From contig DATIGE010000047.1 of the NCBI GenBank assembly GCA_035454885.1, positions 1 through 64,000 on the forward strand: 64,000 nucleotides of DNA. Direction: 5' to 3'. The notes below the pieces were generated by a model that saw only the letters and a program-made list of their open reading frames with translations, was not told where the DNA came from and made no database searches. This document shows positions 37,665-46,742 of this stretch, one piece after another. This DNA is from a bacterium (GTDB lineage: Bacteria; UBA10199; JACPAL01; GCA-016699445). Position 1 is the first letter of the stretch. Every line of letters begins with the position of its first letter. The translations under genes were made by a program, and so were the position numbers.

Positions 37665-38228
37665 ATGCTTCGCCGCGCCCTTTTCATTTTTTTCTTCTTC
37701 GTCGTCATGACGGCCCCCTTCTCCCGTGGAGGGGCCACGACCGTCCTTCCTTTGAGTCTCGAGCGCTTAGCCGCCCAGGCGGAGCGGATCTTCGTGGGGC
37801 GTTGCCAAGGCGTTTCGACCGAGCTGGACGAGCGCGGCGTCCCGGCGACCTACGCCCGGTTCCAAGTGGAGGAAGGGCTGAAAGGCGTCGCCGGCGGCGG
37901 AACGGTCCTGATCAAGCAATTCGGGGCCTCCCGGCCCGAGCTGAAGGTGGCGGAGGGCGAAAGCGTGCTCGTTTCCCCCAAGACGATGACCTTGGCCGGC
38001 GCCTCTTACCGGCCCGGGGCCTCGTATCTCCTCTTTCTCTATCCCGAGAGCGACTGGGGATTCACCTCGCCCGTGGGCGGGGGACAGGGACGGTTCGAGA
38101 TCGACGGCTCCGGCGCGTCGGCCCTCACGGTCAATCCGCTCGACAACCGGTTTTTGAAGACGTTCCGGGATGGGCCGGTCCCGCTGGACCGGATGATCGG
38201 AGAGATCAGAACGATCGTTGATCGATGA
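37665..38228 (+). CDS. Secreted hypothetical protein, 187 aa
   Basis: Signal peptide MLRRALFIFFFFVVMTAP followed by a mature region beginning TTVLPLSLERLAAQAERIFV. Proteins of this shape, with an OB-like middle (ATYARFQVEEGLKGV and TVLIKQFGAS), occur beside matrixin-like proteases in other deltaproteobacteria; that is recollection and not tested here. ATG 37665 is preferred to the TTG at 37659. It lies 10 bp before the metalloprotease gene, suggesting a partner or accessory role. Confidence 0.7.
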   Translation: MLRRALFIFFFFVVMTAPFSRGGATTVLPLSLERLAAQAERIFVGRCQGVSTELDERGVPATYARFQVEEGLKGVAGGGTVLIKQFGASRPELKVAEGESVLVSPKTMTLAGASYRPGASYLLFLYPESDWGFTSPVGGGQGRFEIDGSGASALTVNPLDNRFLKTFRDGPVPLDRMIGEIRTIVDR

Positions 38229-38238
38229 GGTTTGATCG

Positions 38239-39522
38239 ATGAGGGCGCTGGTTTTCATCTTGATTCTTGTCCTGCCGCTTCCGCTTCGAGCGGCGGGGCC
38301 GATCCTCGTGGATACCGAGGTGACGGGACTTCCCGTGCTTTGGAAGGACGGCGTCGTGCACGTGAACCTCGAGAGCGGGGCTGACGCCACGCTGGGCACC
38401 CTGTCCAACGCCGAGGCCGTCGCCCTCGTCCGCGAGCTGTTTGACGACTGGACCGTGACCGCGATCGGCGGCGTGGCGACGGCCGATGTCAATTTCGCGG
38501 AAGGCGAGACCCTGGGCTCCGTCGACGCCTCGAACTTGAATGACTATTTCACCTACTGCCCGCCCGGGAAGGCCTGTCCCACCGAGGACCCGCCGTTCGT
38601 CTCCGGAAGCGCGAGGACGGGTCAAAGCCCGATTCTCTTTGACGACGACGGGTCGATCACGGATGCGATTCAGGGCAAGGGCGCGAGCTTGAGCATCTTG
38701 GGATTCGCCGGCCCGCGGGTCGTCGAGCGGGAGGATGGCATCCTCACTATTACGGAGGGTCAGGCGGTCCTGAACGGAAAATTCATCAACGGCACGGACG
38801 CCGCCGCCGATCCTGAAGTGCCGGTGGAGGATTTCAAGGGGGCGATCTTCCACGAGATCGGCCACATGATCGGGCTGGATCACACGCAGGTGAACCTGGG
38901 CTCCGCCGTGAAGTACTTGAAGGGGGACCAAAGCGAGTCGGAGGCCATCCCCACCATGTTTCCGCTCTTCATCGACGGCGCGGCGCAACTCACGCCCCAT
39001 TTCGACGACCGGGTGGCGATCTCGTCGCTGTATCCCGCGACCGCCTTCGACGCGGGATTCTGCCGGATTGACGGGACGGCCTTTCGCGCGGACGGGACGA
39101 CCGAGCTGCAGGGGGTGAACGTCATCGCCGCGAACGAGGCCGACCCCCTCTCGGAGTCCACCAGCTTCGTGTCCGGCTCGCTCTACACGGGGACTTCACC
39201 TGACTGCGATGCCGCGGCCGGCGGTTTCGTCATCGCCGGTCTTAGGCCCGACGTCTCTTATACGCTCAAGTTCGAGCCGATCAGCCAGGCCTTCACGGGA
39301 GGCTCGTCGATCGAGCCGTGCGACCCGCCCCAAAAGGATTTCGAGGCGGCGGCGCTTCCCGGAGTCTTTCGCTGCGCCGCGGGCGGCGAGACGATCACCG
39401 TGGGAAGCGAGTCGACGACCGACGTCGTGACCACCAAGGCCGTCGCCGTCTCTCCGCCGTCTCCCCCGGCGTCCTCCGGAGATGGAGGGGGCTGCGCACT
39501 CGTCCCTCCATCACGGCCATGA
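38239..39522 (+). CDS. Secreted matrixin-like zinc metalloprotease
   Basis: 427 residues with a signal peptide (MRALVFILILVLPLPLRAAG). The zincin site HEIGHMIGLDH at residues 205-215 gives the three His ligands and catalytic Glu of M10-type proteases, followed downstream by PTMFPLF, which can supply the Met-turn. A Cys-containing C-terminal domain follows. The protein ends SSGDGGGCALVPPSRP, resembling the Gly-Cys start of C-terminal sorting tails but lacking the hydrophobic helix and basic end. Its stop overlaps the start of the histidine kinase gene (ATGA). Confidence 0.85.
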   Translation: MRALVFILILVLPLPLRAAGPILVDTEVTGLPVLWKDGVVHVNLESGADATLGTLSNAEAVALVRELFDDWTVTAIGGVATADVNFAEGETLGSVDASNLNDYFTYCPPGKACPTEDPPFVSGSARTGQSPILFDDDGSITDAIQGKGASLSILGFAGPRVVEREDGILTITEGQAVLNGKFINGTDAAADPEVPVEDFKGAIFHEIGHMIGLDHTQVNLGSAVKYLKGDQSESEAIPTMFPLFIDGAAQLTPHFDDRVAISSLYPATAFDAGFCRIDGTAFRADGTTELQGVNVIAANEADPLSESTSFVSGSLYTGTSPDCDAAAGGFVIAGLRPDVSYTLKFEPISQAFTGGSSIEPCDPPQKDFEAAALPGVFRCAAGGETITVGSESTTDVVTTKAVAVSPPSPPASSGDGGGCALVPPSRP

Positions 39523-41042
39523 ACGCATCGGAACTACAGTGTACCGGCCTCCTCGAGCTGATCTTGAACAGCTTGGGGGAGGGCGTCATCGTGGCCGACA
39601 CGGCCGGAAAAATCCTGCTCTTCAACCCGATGGCCGAGAAGATCACCGGGCAAAGCGCGGAGAATACGCATTACGAACAATGGAGCGAGACCTACGGCAT
39701 TTTCCGTCCCGACGGCGTGACGCTCTTCCCGACCGATGAGAATCCCCTCATCCGGGCGATTCGCGGGGAATCGACGGACGAGGTCGAGATGTTCATGAGG
39801 AACCCGAAGATTCCGAACGGGGTCTGCCTGCGTTCGACCGGACGGCCGATTAGAAACGAGAGGGGCGAGATAGTCGGCGGGGTCGTGGTCTTCCAGGATA
39901 TTACGGATCGGTTTCTGTCCACGGAGCGCGAGCTTCAGAAGAGCTTATCCCTCTTGAAGGCCACGCTGGAATCGACCGCCGACGGCATTCTCGTCGTGGA
40001 TTTGCAGGGCCGGATCGTCAGCTACAACCTGCGATTCGTCCGCATGTGGAGGATTCCGGACGAAATCATGAAACGGTCCGACGATGACGCGGCCCTGGCC
40101 TTCGTCATGGATCAGCTCGTGGCCCCGAAGGATTTTCTCTGCAAGGTGCGCGAGCTCTATGCCACGCCCGAATCCGAGAGTTTCGATATTCTGGATTTCA
40201 AGGACGGGCGCATCTTCGAGCGGTATTCCAAACCGCAGATCATCGGAGGAAAGCCCGTCGGCCGCGTGTGGAGCTTCCGCGACGTGACCGCCCGGCGAAG
40301 GGCGGAGGAAGAACTCCGCGTCGCCTACGAGGAACTGAAAAAAGTCGACCAGATCAAGACGAACTTCGCCTCGATGATCTCGCACGAGCTCAAGACGCCT
40401 CTCGCCGCCATCCAGGAAAGCGTGGGCATCGTCCTGGACGGCATCGACGGGCCCCTGGAGCCGGCCCAGCGCAAGACCCTCGACATCGCCAAGGTGAACG
40501 CCGAGTGGCTGGGGAGGCTCATCGGCAACTTTCTCACGTTCACGAAGATCGAATCCGGGCGGATGGACCTCAGGGTCTCGTCCGTCGACGCCAGGAAGAT
40601 CGTGGAGGAGGCCTGCCAACTGATGAAGCCGCTGGCCCAAAGAAAAGGGCTTCAGTGCCTCAAATTTCTTCCCAAAGAGGCCGTTTGGGTCCGTTGGGAC
40701 GCCGACAAGATGAAAACGGTGGTTCTGAACCTGTTCGACAACGCCGTGAAGTTCACGGAGGCGCCGGGAAGCGTCCGTGTCCGGCTCGAAAGCGCCGGAA
40801 ACGAGGTCACGATCGAAGTGGAAGACACGGGCATCGGCGTCCCGGTGGAGGAGCGCGATTCGATCTTCGACATGTTCGCCCAAGCGGCGTCGCGCCTGCC
40901 CTGGAAGACGGGGGGGTTCGGCATCGGGCTCTCCATTTGCAAATTCATGGTGGAGAGGCACGGGGGGCTCATCAGGTTGGAAAGCACGTGCGGCCGGGGC
41001 AGCCGCTTCACCGTCAAGCTGCCGGCGGAGGTAACCTCTTAG
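39519..41042 (+). CDS. Soluble PAS-PAS sensor histidine kinase
   Basis: 507 residues from the ATG at 39519, which overlaps the protease stop. Two PAS domains (LNSLGEGVIVADTAGKILLF near residue 13 and LESTADGILVVDLQGRIVSY near 150) precede HisKA with the H-box FASMISHELKTPLAAI, then an HATPase with N-box VLNLFDNAVKF, G1 VEDTGIGVPVE and GGFGIGLSI. No membrane segment, so it senses a cytosolic signal. The single-domain regulator at 41044, on the opposite strand and 1 base away, is a likely partner by position. Confidence 0.93.
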   Translation: MNASELQCTGLLELILNSLGEGVIVADTAGKILLFNPMAEKITGQSAENTHYEQWSETYGIFRPDGVTLFPTDENPLIRAIRGESTDEVEMFMRNPKIPNGVCLRSTGRPIRNERGEIVGGVVVFQDITDRFLSTERELQKSLSLLKATLESTADGILVVDLQGRIVSYNLRFVRMWRIPDEIMKRSDDDAALAFVMDQLVAPKDFLCKVRELYATPESESFDILDFKDGRIFERYSKPQIIGGKPVGRVWSFRDVTARRRAEEELRVAYEELKKVDQIKTNFASMISHELKTPLAAIQESVGIVLDGIDGPLEPAQRKTLDIAKVNAEWLGRLIGNFLTFTKIESGRMDLRVSSVDARKIVEEACQLMKPLAQRKGLQCLKFLPKEAVWVRWDADKMKTVVLNLFDNAVKFTEAPGSVRVRLESAGNEVTIEVEDTGIGVPVEERDSIFDMFAQAASRLPWKTGGFGIGLSICKFMVERHGGLIRLESTCGRGSRFTVKLPAEVTS

Positions 41043-41043
41043 T

Positions 41044-41433
41044 CTAGTTCGGCGAGGCCTGGTGGATGTAATCGTTGATGGTGTTCACGAGGATCGTCGG
41101 GTCGTACGGTTTCGCCAAGAATCCCACCGCGCCCTGGTCCATGACGAAATCGACGACCTCCTTGTCGTTGAAACAGCTCAGGACGAGGATGGGGGGGACT
41201 TTGACCCCCTCCGGGAGCCAGTGGCGGGCGTTATTCAAAAAGACCGTTCCGTTTGCGTCCTTGAAACCCAAATCGAGCAGAACGAGATCGGGGCGGTTTT
41301 CTCTCAGCCGGTGCAGGGCCGATTCCACCGTATAGGCGGATTCGCAGTCGAACCCTTTGCTCTCCAGCCTCTTGCGGAGCAGCTCCTGAAGGTCGCGATC
41401 GTCTTCCACGATGAGAACGCACTTGCGGGGCAT
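41044..41433 (-). CDS. Single-domain response regulator
   Basis: 129 residues from ATG 41433, which follows GGGAGAG by 6 bases; the frame extends to 41487 without a better start. CheY-like receiver: VLIVEDDRDL, phospho-acceptor in LVLLDLGFKD, Ser in ILVLSCFND and Lys in GFLAKPYD. No output domain. Convergent with, and directly next to, the PAS histidine kinase gene, whose product is its probable phosphodonor. Confidence 0.9.
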   Translation of the reverse strand: MPRKCVLIVEDDRDLQELLRKRLESKGFDCESAYTVESALHRLRENRPDLVLLDLGFKDANGTVFLNNARHWLPEGVKVPPILVLSCFNDKEVVDFVMDQGAVGFLAKPYDPTILVNTINDYIHQASPN

Positions 41434-41499
41434 CGATGTCTCTCCCACGGAATCAATAATTTTATCAAATAAATCAACATCGTCCAACCAAATTGGTCT

Positions 41500-41529
41500 T
41501 TGACAAGACTTTCCGGTTTCCGGTAGTTT
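41500..41529 (+). promoter_or_regulatory. Promoter of the ftsK operon
   Basis: A perfect TTGACA (41500-41505), 18-base spacer, then TAGTTT (41524-41529). It lies 15 bases before the ftsK ATG and shows that an in-frame TTG at 41493 cannot be the start. Confidence 0.55.
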
Positions 41530-41543
41530 TTACGCGCACTTTC

Positions 41544-43994
41544 ATGTCGTCACGCGCAAAAAAAGGCTTTGAACGGGGGGCCCGCGGGGAAGGTCTCCCC
41601 CGCGGACACGCCAAGGAGATCTACGGCGTCCTGTCGCTCGCCGCGGCCGTATTTCTGACGCTCTGCCTCTTCTCGTACAATGCCGCCGATCCGTCGTTCA
41701 CGACGCTCGCCGTCGGGCGGAATGTCCAGAACCTGGGCGGCGTGGTCGGCGCCCATCTCTCGGACCTCCTCATGGCCCTCCTGGGCTACGGGGCGTACTT
41801 GATTCCGTTCGCCCTCCTCGCGGTTGCGGTGACGCATTTCGCCCAGCGCAATCTGAAGGACCTCCGTTTCGGAGGGCTCCGCATCCTTTCCTACGCGGCC
41901 CTCATCCTTTTTTGCTCGCTCTTCAGTCACCTTCGGTTCGGCGAAGTCATGCTGGGCGGCCGCGAGATGGACGCGGGAGGCCTCCTCGGCTGGTGGGGGG
42001 GAGTGCGTCTCGCGAGGCTCTTCGGGAGTCTGGGGGCCTATCTCTTCACCGTCTCGGGGATTCTCCTTTCGGTTCTCGTCATCACACGGCTGTCGCTCGT
42101 GCAGGCGGCGCAGTTCTTCCGGGGCATTTTCTCCTTCCTCACGCAAAAAGCCGTCGGCGCGGTGACGACGGCCTTGGTGGTCGCTTGGGCGCGGTTCCGC
42201 AAAAACGTCTCCCGGCTCTTCGAGGGGCTGGGCGCCCGCTGGAAGACACGCAAGAAGACGGCCCCGCTGGTTGTCAAGGGCGAGCCCAAGATCATCCACG
42301 GAGCCGGCGCTCCGCCGTCGCCCGCGCCGCCGCGCCCCGCGCCCCCCCTCAAGATTGTCCCCCTGGCGCCCGAGAAGAAGGAGGAACCTCAAGTCGCAAA
42401 AAAGACAGATGAGGGGTATCGGGGAGAGAGCGGAATCTCTCCCCGATTGGAGTCGGCATCCGGCTCGGCCGGTGACGACGGACCGCAACCCAAGATCTTG
42501 CCGCGCGTCGACCTACAAGAAGCCAAGAAACTCGACAAACGCGACCAGTTGGACCTGATCTCGCCGATCGTCGCCGACTTTCAGCTCCCTCAGCTCTCCT
42601 TCTTGGACTCCGAGAGCCAGGAGACGGTGAAGGTGGACGAGGAGAGCCTCAAGCTCAACTCGAAGGTCCTCGAGAAAAAACTCATGGATTTCGACGTCGA
42701 GGGACGGATCACGGAGATCCATCCGGGGCCGGTCATCACGATGTACGAGTTCGAGCCGGCGGCCGGCGTGAAGGTCAACAAAATCGTCAACCTCGAGGAC
42801 GACCTTTCGCTCACCATGGGAGGCAAGAGCGTGCGCATCATCGCGCCGCTCCCCGGCAAGGCCGCGGTGGGCATCGAGATCCCCAACATCACGCGGGAGA
42901 CCGTGTGGCTGAAGGACGTGATCGGGCATCCCAAGTTCCTCAAGGCCGACTCGCCGCTGACTCTCGCCCTGGGCAAGGACACGGAAGGCATCCCTTACCT
43001 TGCGGACCTGGGCAAGATGCCGCACCTCTTGGTGGCCGGCGCGACCGGGGCGGGCAAGAGCGTTTGCGTGAACTCCATGATCCTCTCGCTCCTTTACAAG
43101 GCGACCCCTCAAGACGTGCGCCTGATCATGGTGGACCCGAAGATGCTCGAACTCTCCATCTACGGGAACATTCCGCATCTCCTGTTGCCGGTCGTGACGA
43201 ACCCGAAAAAGGCCTCGATGGCGCTCCGCTGGGCCGTGCGCGAGATGGAGAGGCGCTACGAGGTCCTCTCGCACAAGGGGGCGCGGAACATCGCCGGCTA
43301 CAACAAGCAGGTGCCGAAAGAGGAGAAGATGCCGTACATCGTCATCATCATCGACGAACTGGCGGATCTGATGATGACGGCCGCAAAGGACGTGGAAAAC
43401 TCCGTCGCGCGGCTGGCGCAGATGGCGCGCGCGGCGGGCATTCATCTGGTCCTCGCGACCCAAAGGCCGTCGGTGGACGTGCTGACCGGACTGATCAAGG
43501 CGAACTTCCCGGCGCGCATTTCCTTCAAGGTCTCCTCCAAGCACGATTCGCGGACGATCATCGATACGGTCGGCGCCGAGCATTTGCTGGGCTATGGGGA
43601 CATGCTCTGCACGATCGGGGGCGCCGGGGGGCTGTTGCGCGTCCATGGGGCGTTCGTGTCCGAGACGGAAATCGCGCGCGTGGTGGACCACTGGAAGTCG
43701 CAGGGCCAGCCCGAGTTCCTGGACGAATCGGTGCTCAAGCCCATGGAGGAGGAGGGCGCGGCGGGGGGCGTCGGCGGCGACGACGACCACGACGAGCTCT
43801 ACGATCAGGCCGTTCAGATCGTCACGGAGACGCGGCAAGCCTCCATCTCGATGATCCAGCGGCGCTTGAGGATCGGCTACAACCGGGCGGCGCGGCTGAT
43901 CGAAAAAATGGAAGCGCAGGGAGTCGTCGGGCCGGCGGACGGATCGAAGCCGAGAGAGGTTTATGCGGGGAATCTTTCTTCGAATGACGGCTAA
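41544..43994 (+). CDS. ftsK: FtsK/SpoIIIE DNA translocase
   Basis: 816 residues; moves chromosomal DNA through the closing septum. Four N-terminal membrane segments (for example VFLTLCLFSYN and LLMALLGYGAYLIPFALLAV), a Pro/Lys-rich linker of about 130 residues, then the RecA-like motor: Walker A LLVAGATGAGKSVCVNSM, MVDPKMLELSIYGNIPHLL, Walker B VIIIDELADLMM, and ATQRPSVDVLTGLIKANFPA. The C-terminal gamma winged helix (QASISMIQRRLRIGYNRAAR), which reads KOPS sites, is present. Its 3' end overlaps lolA by 32 bp. First gene of a five-gene operon. Confidence 0.96.
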   Translation: MSSRAKKGFERGARGEGLPRGHAKEIYGVLSLAAAVFLTLCLFSYNAADPSFTTLAVGRNVQNLGGVVGAHLSDLLMALLGYGAYLIPFALLAVAVTHFAQRNLKDLRFGGLRILSYAALILFCSLFSHLRFGEVMLGGREMDAGGLLGWWGGVRLARLFGSLGAYLFTVSGILLSVLVITRLSLVQAAQFFRGIFSFLTQKAVGAVTTALVVAWARFRKNVSRLFEGLGARWKTRKKTAPLVVKGEPKIIHGAGAPPSPAPPRPAPPLKIVPLAPEKKEEPQVAKKTDEGYRGESGISPRLESASGSAGDDGPQPKILPRVDLQEAKKLDKRDQLDLISPIVADFQLPQLSFLDSESQETVKVDEESLKLNSKVLEKKLMDFDVEGRITEIHPGPVITMYEFEPAAGVKVNKIVNLEDDLSLTMGGKSVRIIAPLPGKAAVGIEIPNITRETVWLKDVIGHPKFLKADSPLTLALGKDTEGIPYLADLGKMPHLLVAGATGAGKSVCVNSMILSLLYKATPQDVRLIMVDPKMLELSIYGNIPHLLLPVVTNPKKASMALRWAVREMERRYEVLSHKGARNIAGYNKQVPKEEKMPYIVIIIDELADLMMTAAKDVENSVARLAQMARAAGIHLVLATQRPSVDVLTGLIKANFPARISFKVSSKHDSRTIIDTVGAEHLLGYGDMLCTIGGAGGLLRVHGAFVSETEIARVVDHWKSQGQPEFLDESVLKPMEEEGAAGGVGGDDDHDELYDQAVQIVTETRQASISMIQRRLRIGYNRAARLIEKMEAQGVVGPADGSKPREVYAGNLSSNDG

Positions 43995-44607
43995 TGCCGC
44001 GGTGATTGTCATCGCGTCCGCCGCCCATGCGGGATCCGCCGGAGGCGGATTGGCGGAACGCGTCCAAGACGCCTACCGCAATACCGAATCGTTTTCGGCT
44101 TCGTTCACCCAAAAAACGGTCGTCGAGGTCCTGGACCGCGAAGTGTCGGAATCCGGAGAATTGGTGTTCTCCAAGCCGGGCCGGTTTTCGATCCGGTACG
44201 GGGGCAAGCGCGAGCGTCACTACCTCTCCGACGGCGAGACCCTCTGGATCTATCACCCCAAGGACAAGGAGGTCGAGGTCATCGACCACGTCCAGGACGT
44301 GGTCTCCAAGGAAGCGTTGGCTTTCTTGGGCGGCTTGGGCGAGATGTCCAAGGAGTTCAAGGTGTCCGAGGGAAAGGACGATTCGTTGACGCTGGTTCCC
44401 CGATCGAAGTCGTCTCCGTTCTCAAAGATCATCCTGACCGTCGATCCCGCCGACCATCTCGCGCGCGGCGCGACGCTCTTCCCCAAGGGCGGGAACAAGA
44501 GCGAGTACGTCTTTTCCGCCGTGCGCGCGAACGAACCCGTCTCCGAATCCACCTTCAAGTTTTCCAAGAGCGGCGTGAGGGAGATACGCCCGCTGGCCGC
44601 CGAATGA
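43963..44607 (+). CDS. lolA: Outer-membrane lipoprotein carrier protein LolA
   Basis: 214 residues. The signal peptide (MRGIFLRMTANAAVIVIASA, then AHA) is encoded within the end of ftsK in another frame. The mature part shows the LolA pattern: SFSASFTQKTV, SGELVFSKPGRFSIRYG, LSDGETLWIYHPKDKEVEVI and a C-terminal STFKFS. It ferries lipoproteins across the periplasm, matching the several lipoproteins encoded at 48-53 kb. Pairing of lolA with ftsK is also seen in gamma-proteobacteria. Confidence 0.92.
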   Translation: MRGIFLRMTANAAVIVIASAAHAGSAGGGLAERVQDAYRNTESFSASFTQKTVVEVLDREVSESGELVFSKPGRFSIRYGGKRERHYLSDGETLWIYHPKDKEVEVIDHVQDVVSKEALAFLGGLGEMSKEFKVSEGKDDSLTLVPRSKSSPFSKIILTVDPADHLARGATLFPKGGNKSEYVFSAVRANEPVSESTFKFSKSGVREIRPLAAE

Positions 44608-45317
44608 TCATGCCCGTCTTCTCCCGACTCCTGAGAGCCCCCCTGGCGATGCTTTTTCCGCCGCGCTGCGAGGCCTGCGGTGACTTCATCCGGCCCGGGG
44701 ACTCCCTTTGCGGCGTCTGCGAGGCCCGCTGGCCGGCCTTGGGCTCCCCCTCGTGTCCGGTCTGCGCCGAGCCTTTCGCCGCCGGCCCCGATCATCGTTG
44801 CGGCCGCTGCATCACCGACGCGCCCGCTTTCGACCGTCTCCGGGCCTCGGGCCGGTACGAGGGATTGCTCCTCGAGTTGGTGGTCCGTCTCAAGTACCGG
44901 GGCGAGGAGAAGCTGGCGGGACTGTTGGGGGACCGCATGGCGGGGTCGACCGCCTTCGGGGGCGTCGACTTGCTCCTCCCCATTCCCCTGCACGCGGGGA
45001 GGCTCCGCGAGCGCGGCTTCAACCAAGCGGTCCTGCTGGCCCGGCGGCTCTCCCGGCGGACGGGCCTGCCGATGAACCCTTTTCTCCTGAGAAAGGTCCG
45101 TCCCACGCCCGCTCAGGCGACGCTCTCCGTGGAGGAGAGGCGAAAGAACCTCCGGGGCGTCTTTCAATTGAAGGAGCCGGGACGCGTGGCCGGTCTGCAT
45201 GTGATGCTGGTCGACGACGTGGCCACGAGCGGCGCGACGCTTCACGAGGCGGCGCGCGCTTTGAAACAGGCGGGCGCGGAGCGGGTCGAAGCGGTCGTGG
45301 CGGCGAGGGCGTTATGA
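44604..45317 (+). CDS. comF: ComF-family phosphoribosyltransferase-like protein
   Basis: 237 residues. An N-terminal zinc-finger-like set of cysteines (CEACGDFIRPGDSLCGVCEA, then CPVCAEPF and CGRC) and the PRTase fold with DLLLPIPLHAGRLRERGFNQ and the PRPP loop VMLVDDVATSGATL. ComF homologues are needed for DNA uptake in competent bacteria, and comM lies at 8.5 kb; no uptake channel gene is in the window. Overlaps lolA by 4 bp (ATGA). Confidence 0.93.
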   Translation: MIMPVFSRLLRAPLAMLFPPRCEACGDFIRPGDSLCGVCEARWPALGSPSCPVCAEPFAAGPDHRCGRCITDAPAFDRLRASGRYEGLLLELVVRLKYRGEEKLAGLLGDRMAGSTAFGGVDLLLPIPLHAGRLRERGFNQAVLLARRLSRRTGLPMNPFLLRKVRPTPAQATLSVEERRKNLRGVFQLKEPGRVAGLHVMLVDDVATSGATLHEAARALKQAGAERVEAVVAARAL

Positions 45318-46096
45318 GGAGCCGTTTCCTGAAGACGGCGGTCCAGGCGGCCAAAGCGGCCGGTGCGATCCAGAAAAAATCCTACGGCAGGGTCCGCAAC
45401 ATCGATTACAAGGGGGAGATCAACCTCGTCACGGAGGTCGACCGCGCCTGCGAGGAGAAGATCCTCAAGATCCTCCGGACAAACCATCCCGATCACGACA
45501 TCCTGACGGAAGAGACGGGTGCCCATCTCAAAGGCTCCGACTACAAGTGGATCGTCGATCCGTTGGACGGCACGACGAACTACGCCCACGGCTATCCCTG
45601 CTTCTGCGTCTCGATCGCCCTCGAGCACGAGGGCCGGATCATCGCCGGAGTCGTCTATCACCCGATCTTGGACGAGCTCTTTTGGTCGGTCCGGGGCGGG
45701 GGAGCGTTCCTGAACAAGAAGAAGATCCGGGTCTCGTCGATCAAGGCCCTCAATCGGGCCCTGCTCGCGACCGGTTTTGCCTACGACGTCCATACGGCCA
45801 AGAACGACAACATCGACCACTTCACGAACTTCCTCAAGACCGCCCAGGCCGTACGGCGCGACGGCGCCGCGGCGATCGACATGTGTTACATCGCCTGCGG
45901 ACGGTTCGACGGCTTTTGGGAGTTGGGGCTGAAGCCCTGGGACGTGGCGGCCGCTTCTCTCATTCTGGAGGAGGCGGGCGGACGCTCGACGCTCTTTGAC
46001 GGGAAACGCCTGGACCTCTACGCCGACCAGATTGTCGCTTCAAACGGCTTTATCCACCGCCCAATGGTTGCTATACTGGCTCGAGGCAAACGATGA
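45314..46096 (+). CDS. Inositol monophosphatase family protein
   Basis: 260 residues from ATG 45314, which overlaps the comF stop; the frame extends far upstream but only as a shadow of comF. Metal-binding motifs: TEVDRACEE, LTEETGAH, KWIVDPLDGTTNYAHGYPCF and LKPWDVAAASLILEEAGGR. It may dephosphorylate the inositol phosphate made by the enzyme at 6.6 kb; other substrates such as FBP or NADP are possible in this family. Overlaps the next gene by 4 bp. Confidence 0.93.
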   Translation: MRSRFLKTAVQAAKAAGAIQKKSYGRVRNIDYKGEINLVTEVDRACEEKILKILRTNHPDHDILTEETGAHLKGSDYKWIVDPLDGTTNYAHGYPCFCVSIALEHEGRIIAGVVYHPILDELFWSVRGGGAFLNKKKIRVSSIKALNRALLATGFAYDVHTAKNDNIDHFTNFLKTAQAVRRDGAAAIDMCYIACGRFDGFWELGLKPWDVAAASLILEEAGGRSTLFDGKRLDLYADQIVASNGFIHRPMVAILARGKR

Positions 46097-46740
46097 CCGA
46101 TCCCGACAAGGAAAACGTCTCCAAGGAGATTTACGAGGCCTTCCGCCGCATCAAGGAAAAGGATTTTGAAGGCGCCGAATCCCTCTTGAAGAACGGCCTG
46201 GAGAAGGCGGAGACGGAGAAGAACGTGACCCAGTCGGCGCTCTTTTTCTCGAGCCTGGGGGTCCTCTCCAAGATCAAGGGCGAATTCAAGGACGCCTGGC
46301 GCTACTACGAAAAGGCGGAAAAACTCCTGCCGGAAGACCCCGCGCTCAAGATCATCATGGCCAAACTGTTGATCGACCGCTTCGCCCAGTACGACAACGC
46401 CCTGAAGAAGCTGAAGCACGTGCTCAAGGTGGCCAAGGGCAGCGCCTCGTTCGAACACCAGGCCCACGCGACGATGGCGATGGCCTACCTGAAGAAGGGC
46501 GAGAAGAAGAAGGCGATCGAGATGCTGGACGAGGCGATGGTCGATGATTTCGCGAACGTGACCTCGGCCGAGAATCTCAACTTCGACGTGATCGAGGCCT
46601 TCCTCTCAAGAAACCTCGAGATCGATCGCTGCCAAAAGTACGTGGAAAAGGCCTTGGCCCTCGCGCGTTCCCGCCGCGAGGTCCGTCCCGTCCAATTTTT
46701 GGAAAAACTCCTCGAGAGCTTCGAAGTGACGGTCCATTAA
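46093..46740 (+). CDS. Cytosolic TPR-repeat protein
   Basis: 215 residues, wholly helical, with TPR-like pairs: IKEKDFEGAESLLKNGLEKA, KIKGEFKDAWRYYEKAEKLL, FAQYDNALKKLKHVLKVA and YLKKGEKKKAIEMLDEAM. No signal peptide. Last gene of the ftsK-lolA-comF-IMPase run, overlapping the preceding gene by 4 bp. Probably a scaffold; partner unknown. Confidence 0.8.
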   Translation: MTDPDKENVSKEIYEAFRRIKEKDFEGAESLLKNGLEKAETEKNVTQSALFFSSLGVLSKIKGEFKDAWRYYEKAEKLLPEDPALKIIMAKLLIDRFAQYDNALKKLKHVLKVAKGSASFEHQAHATMAMAYLKKGEKKKAIEMLDEAMVDDFANVTSAENLNFDVIEAFLSRNLEIDRCQKYVEKALALARSRREVRPVQFLEKLLESFEVTVH

Positions 46741-46742
46741 AA

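Noticed and set aside
41493-41543. N-terminal extension of FtsK from TTG 41493
   Set aside because: This stretch contains the TTGACA promoter; ATG 41544 is the first sensible start after it.
44708-45313. Long N-terminal extension of the inositol monophosphatase frame
   Set aside because: It is the out-of-frame shadow of comF; the phosphatase family start and the ATGA overlap fit ATG 45314.
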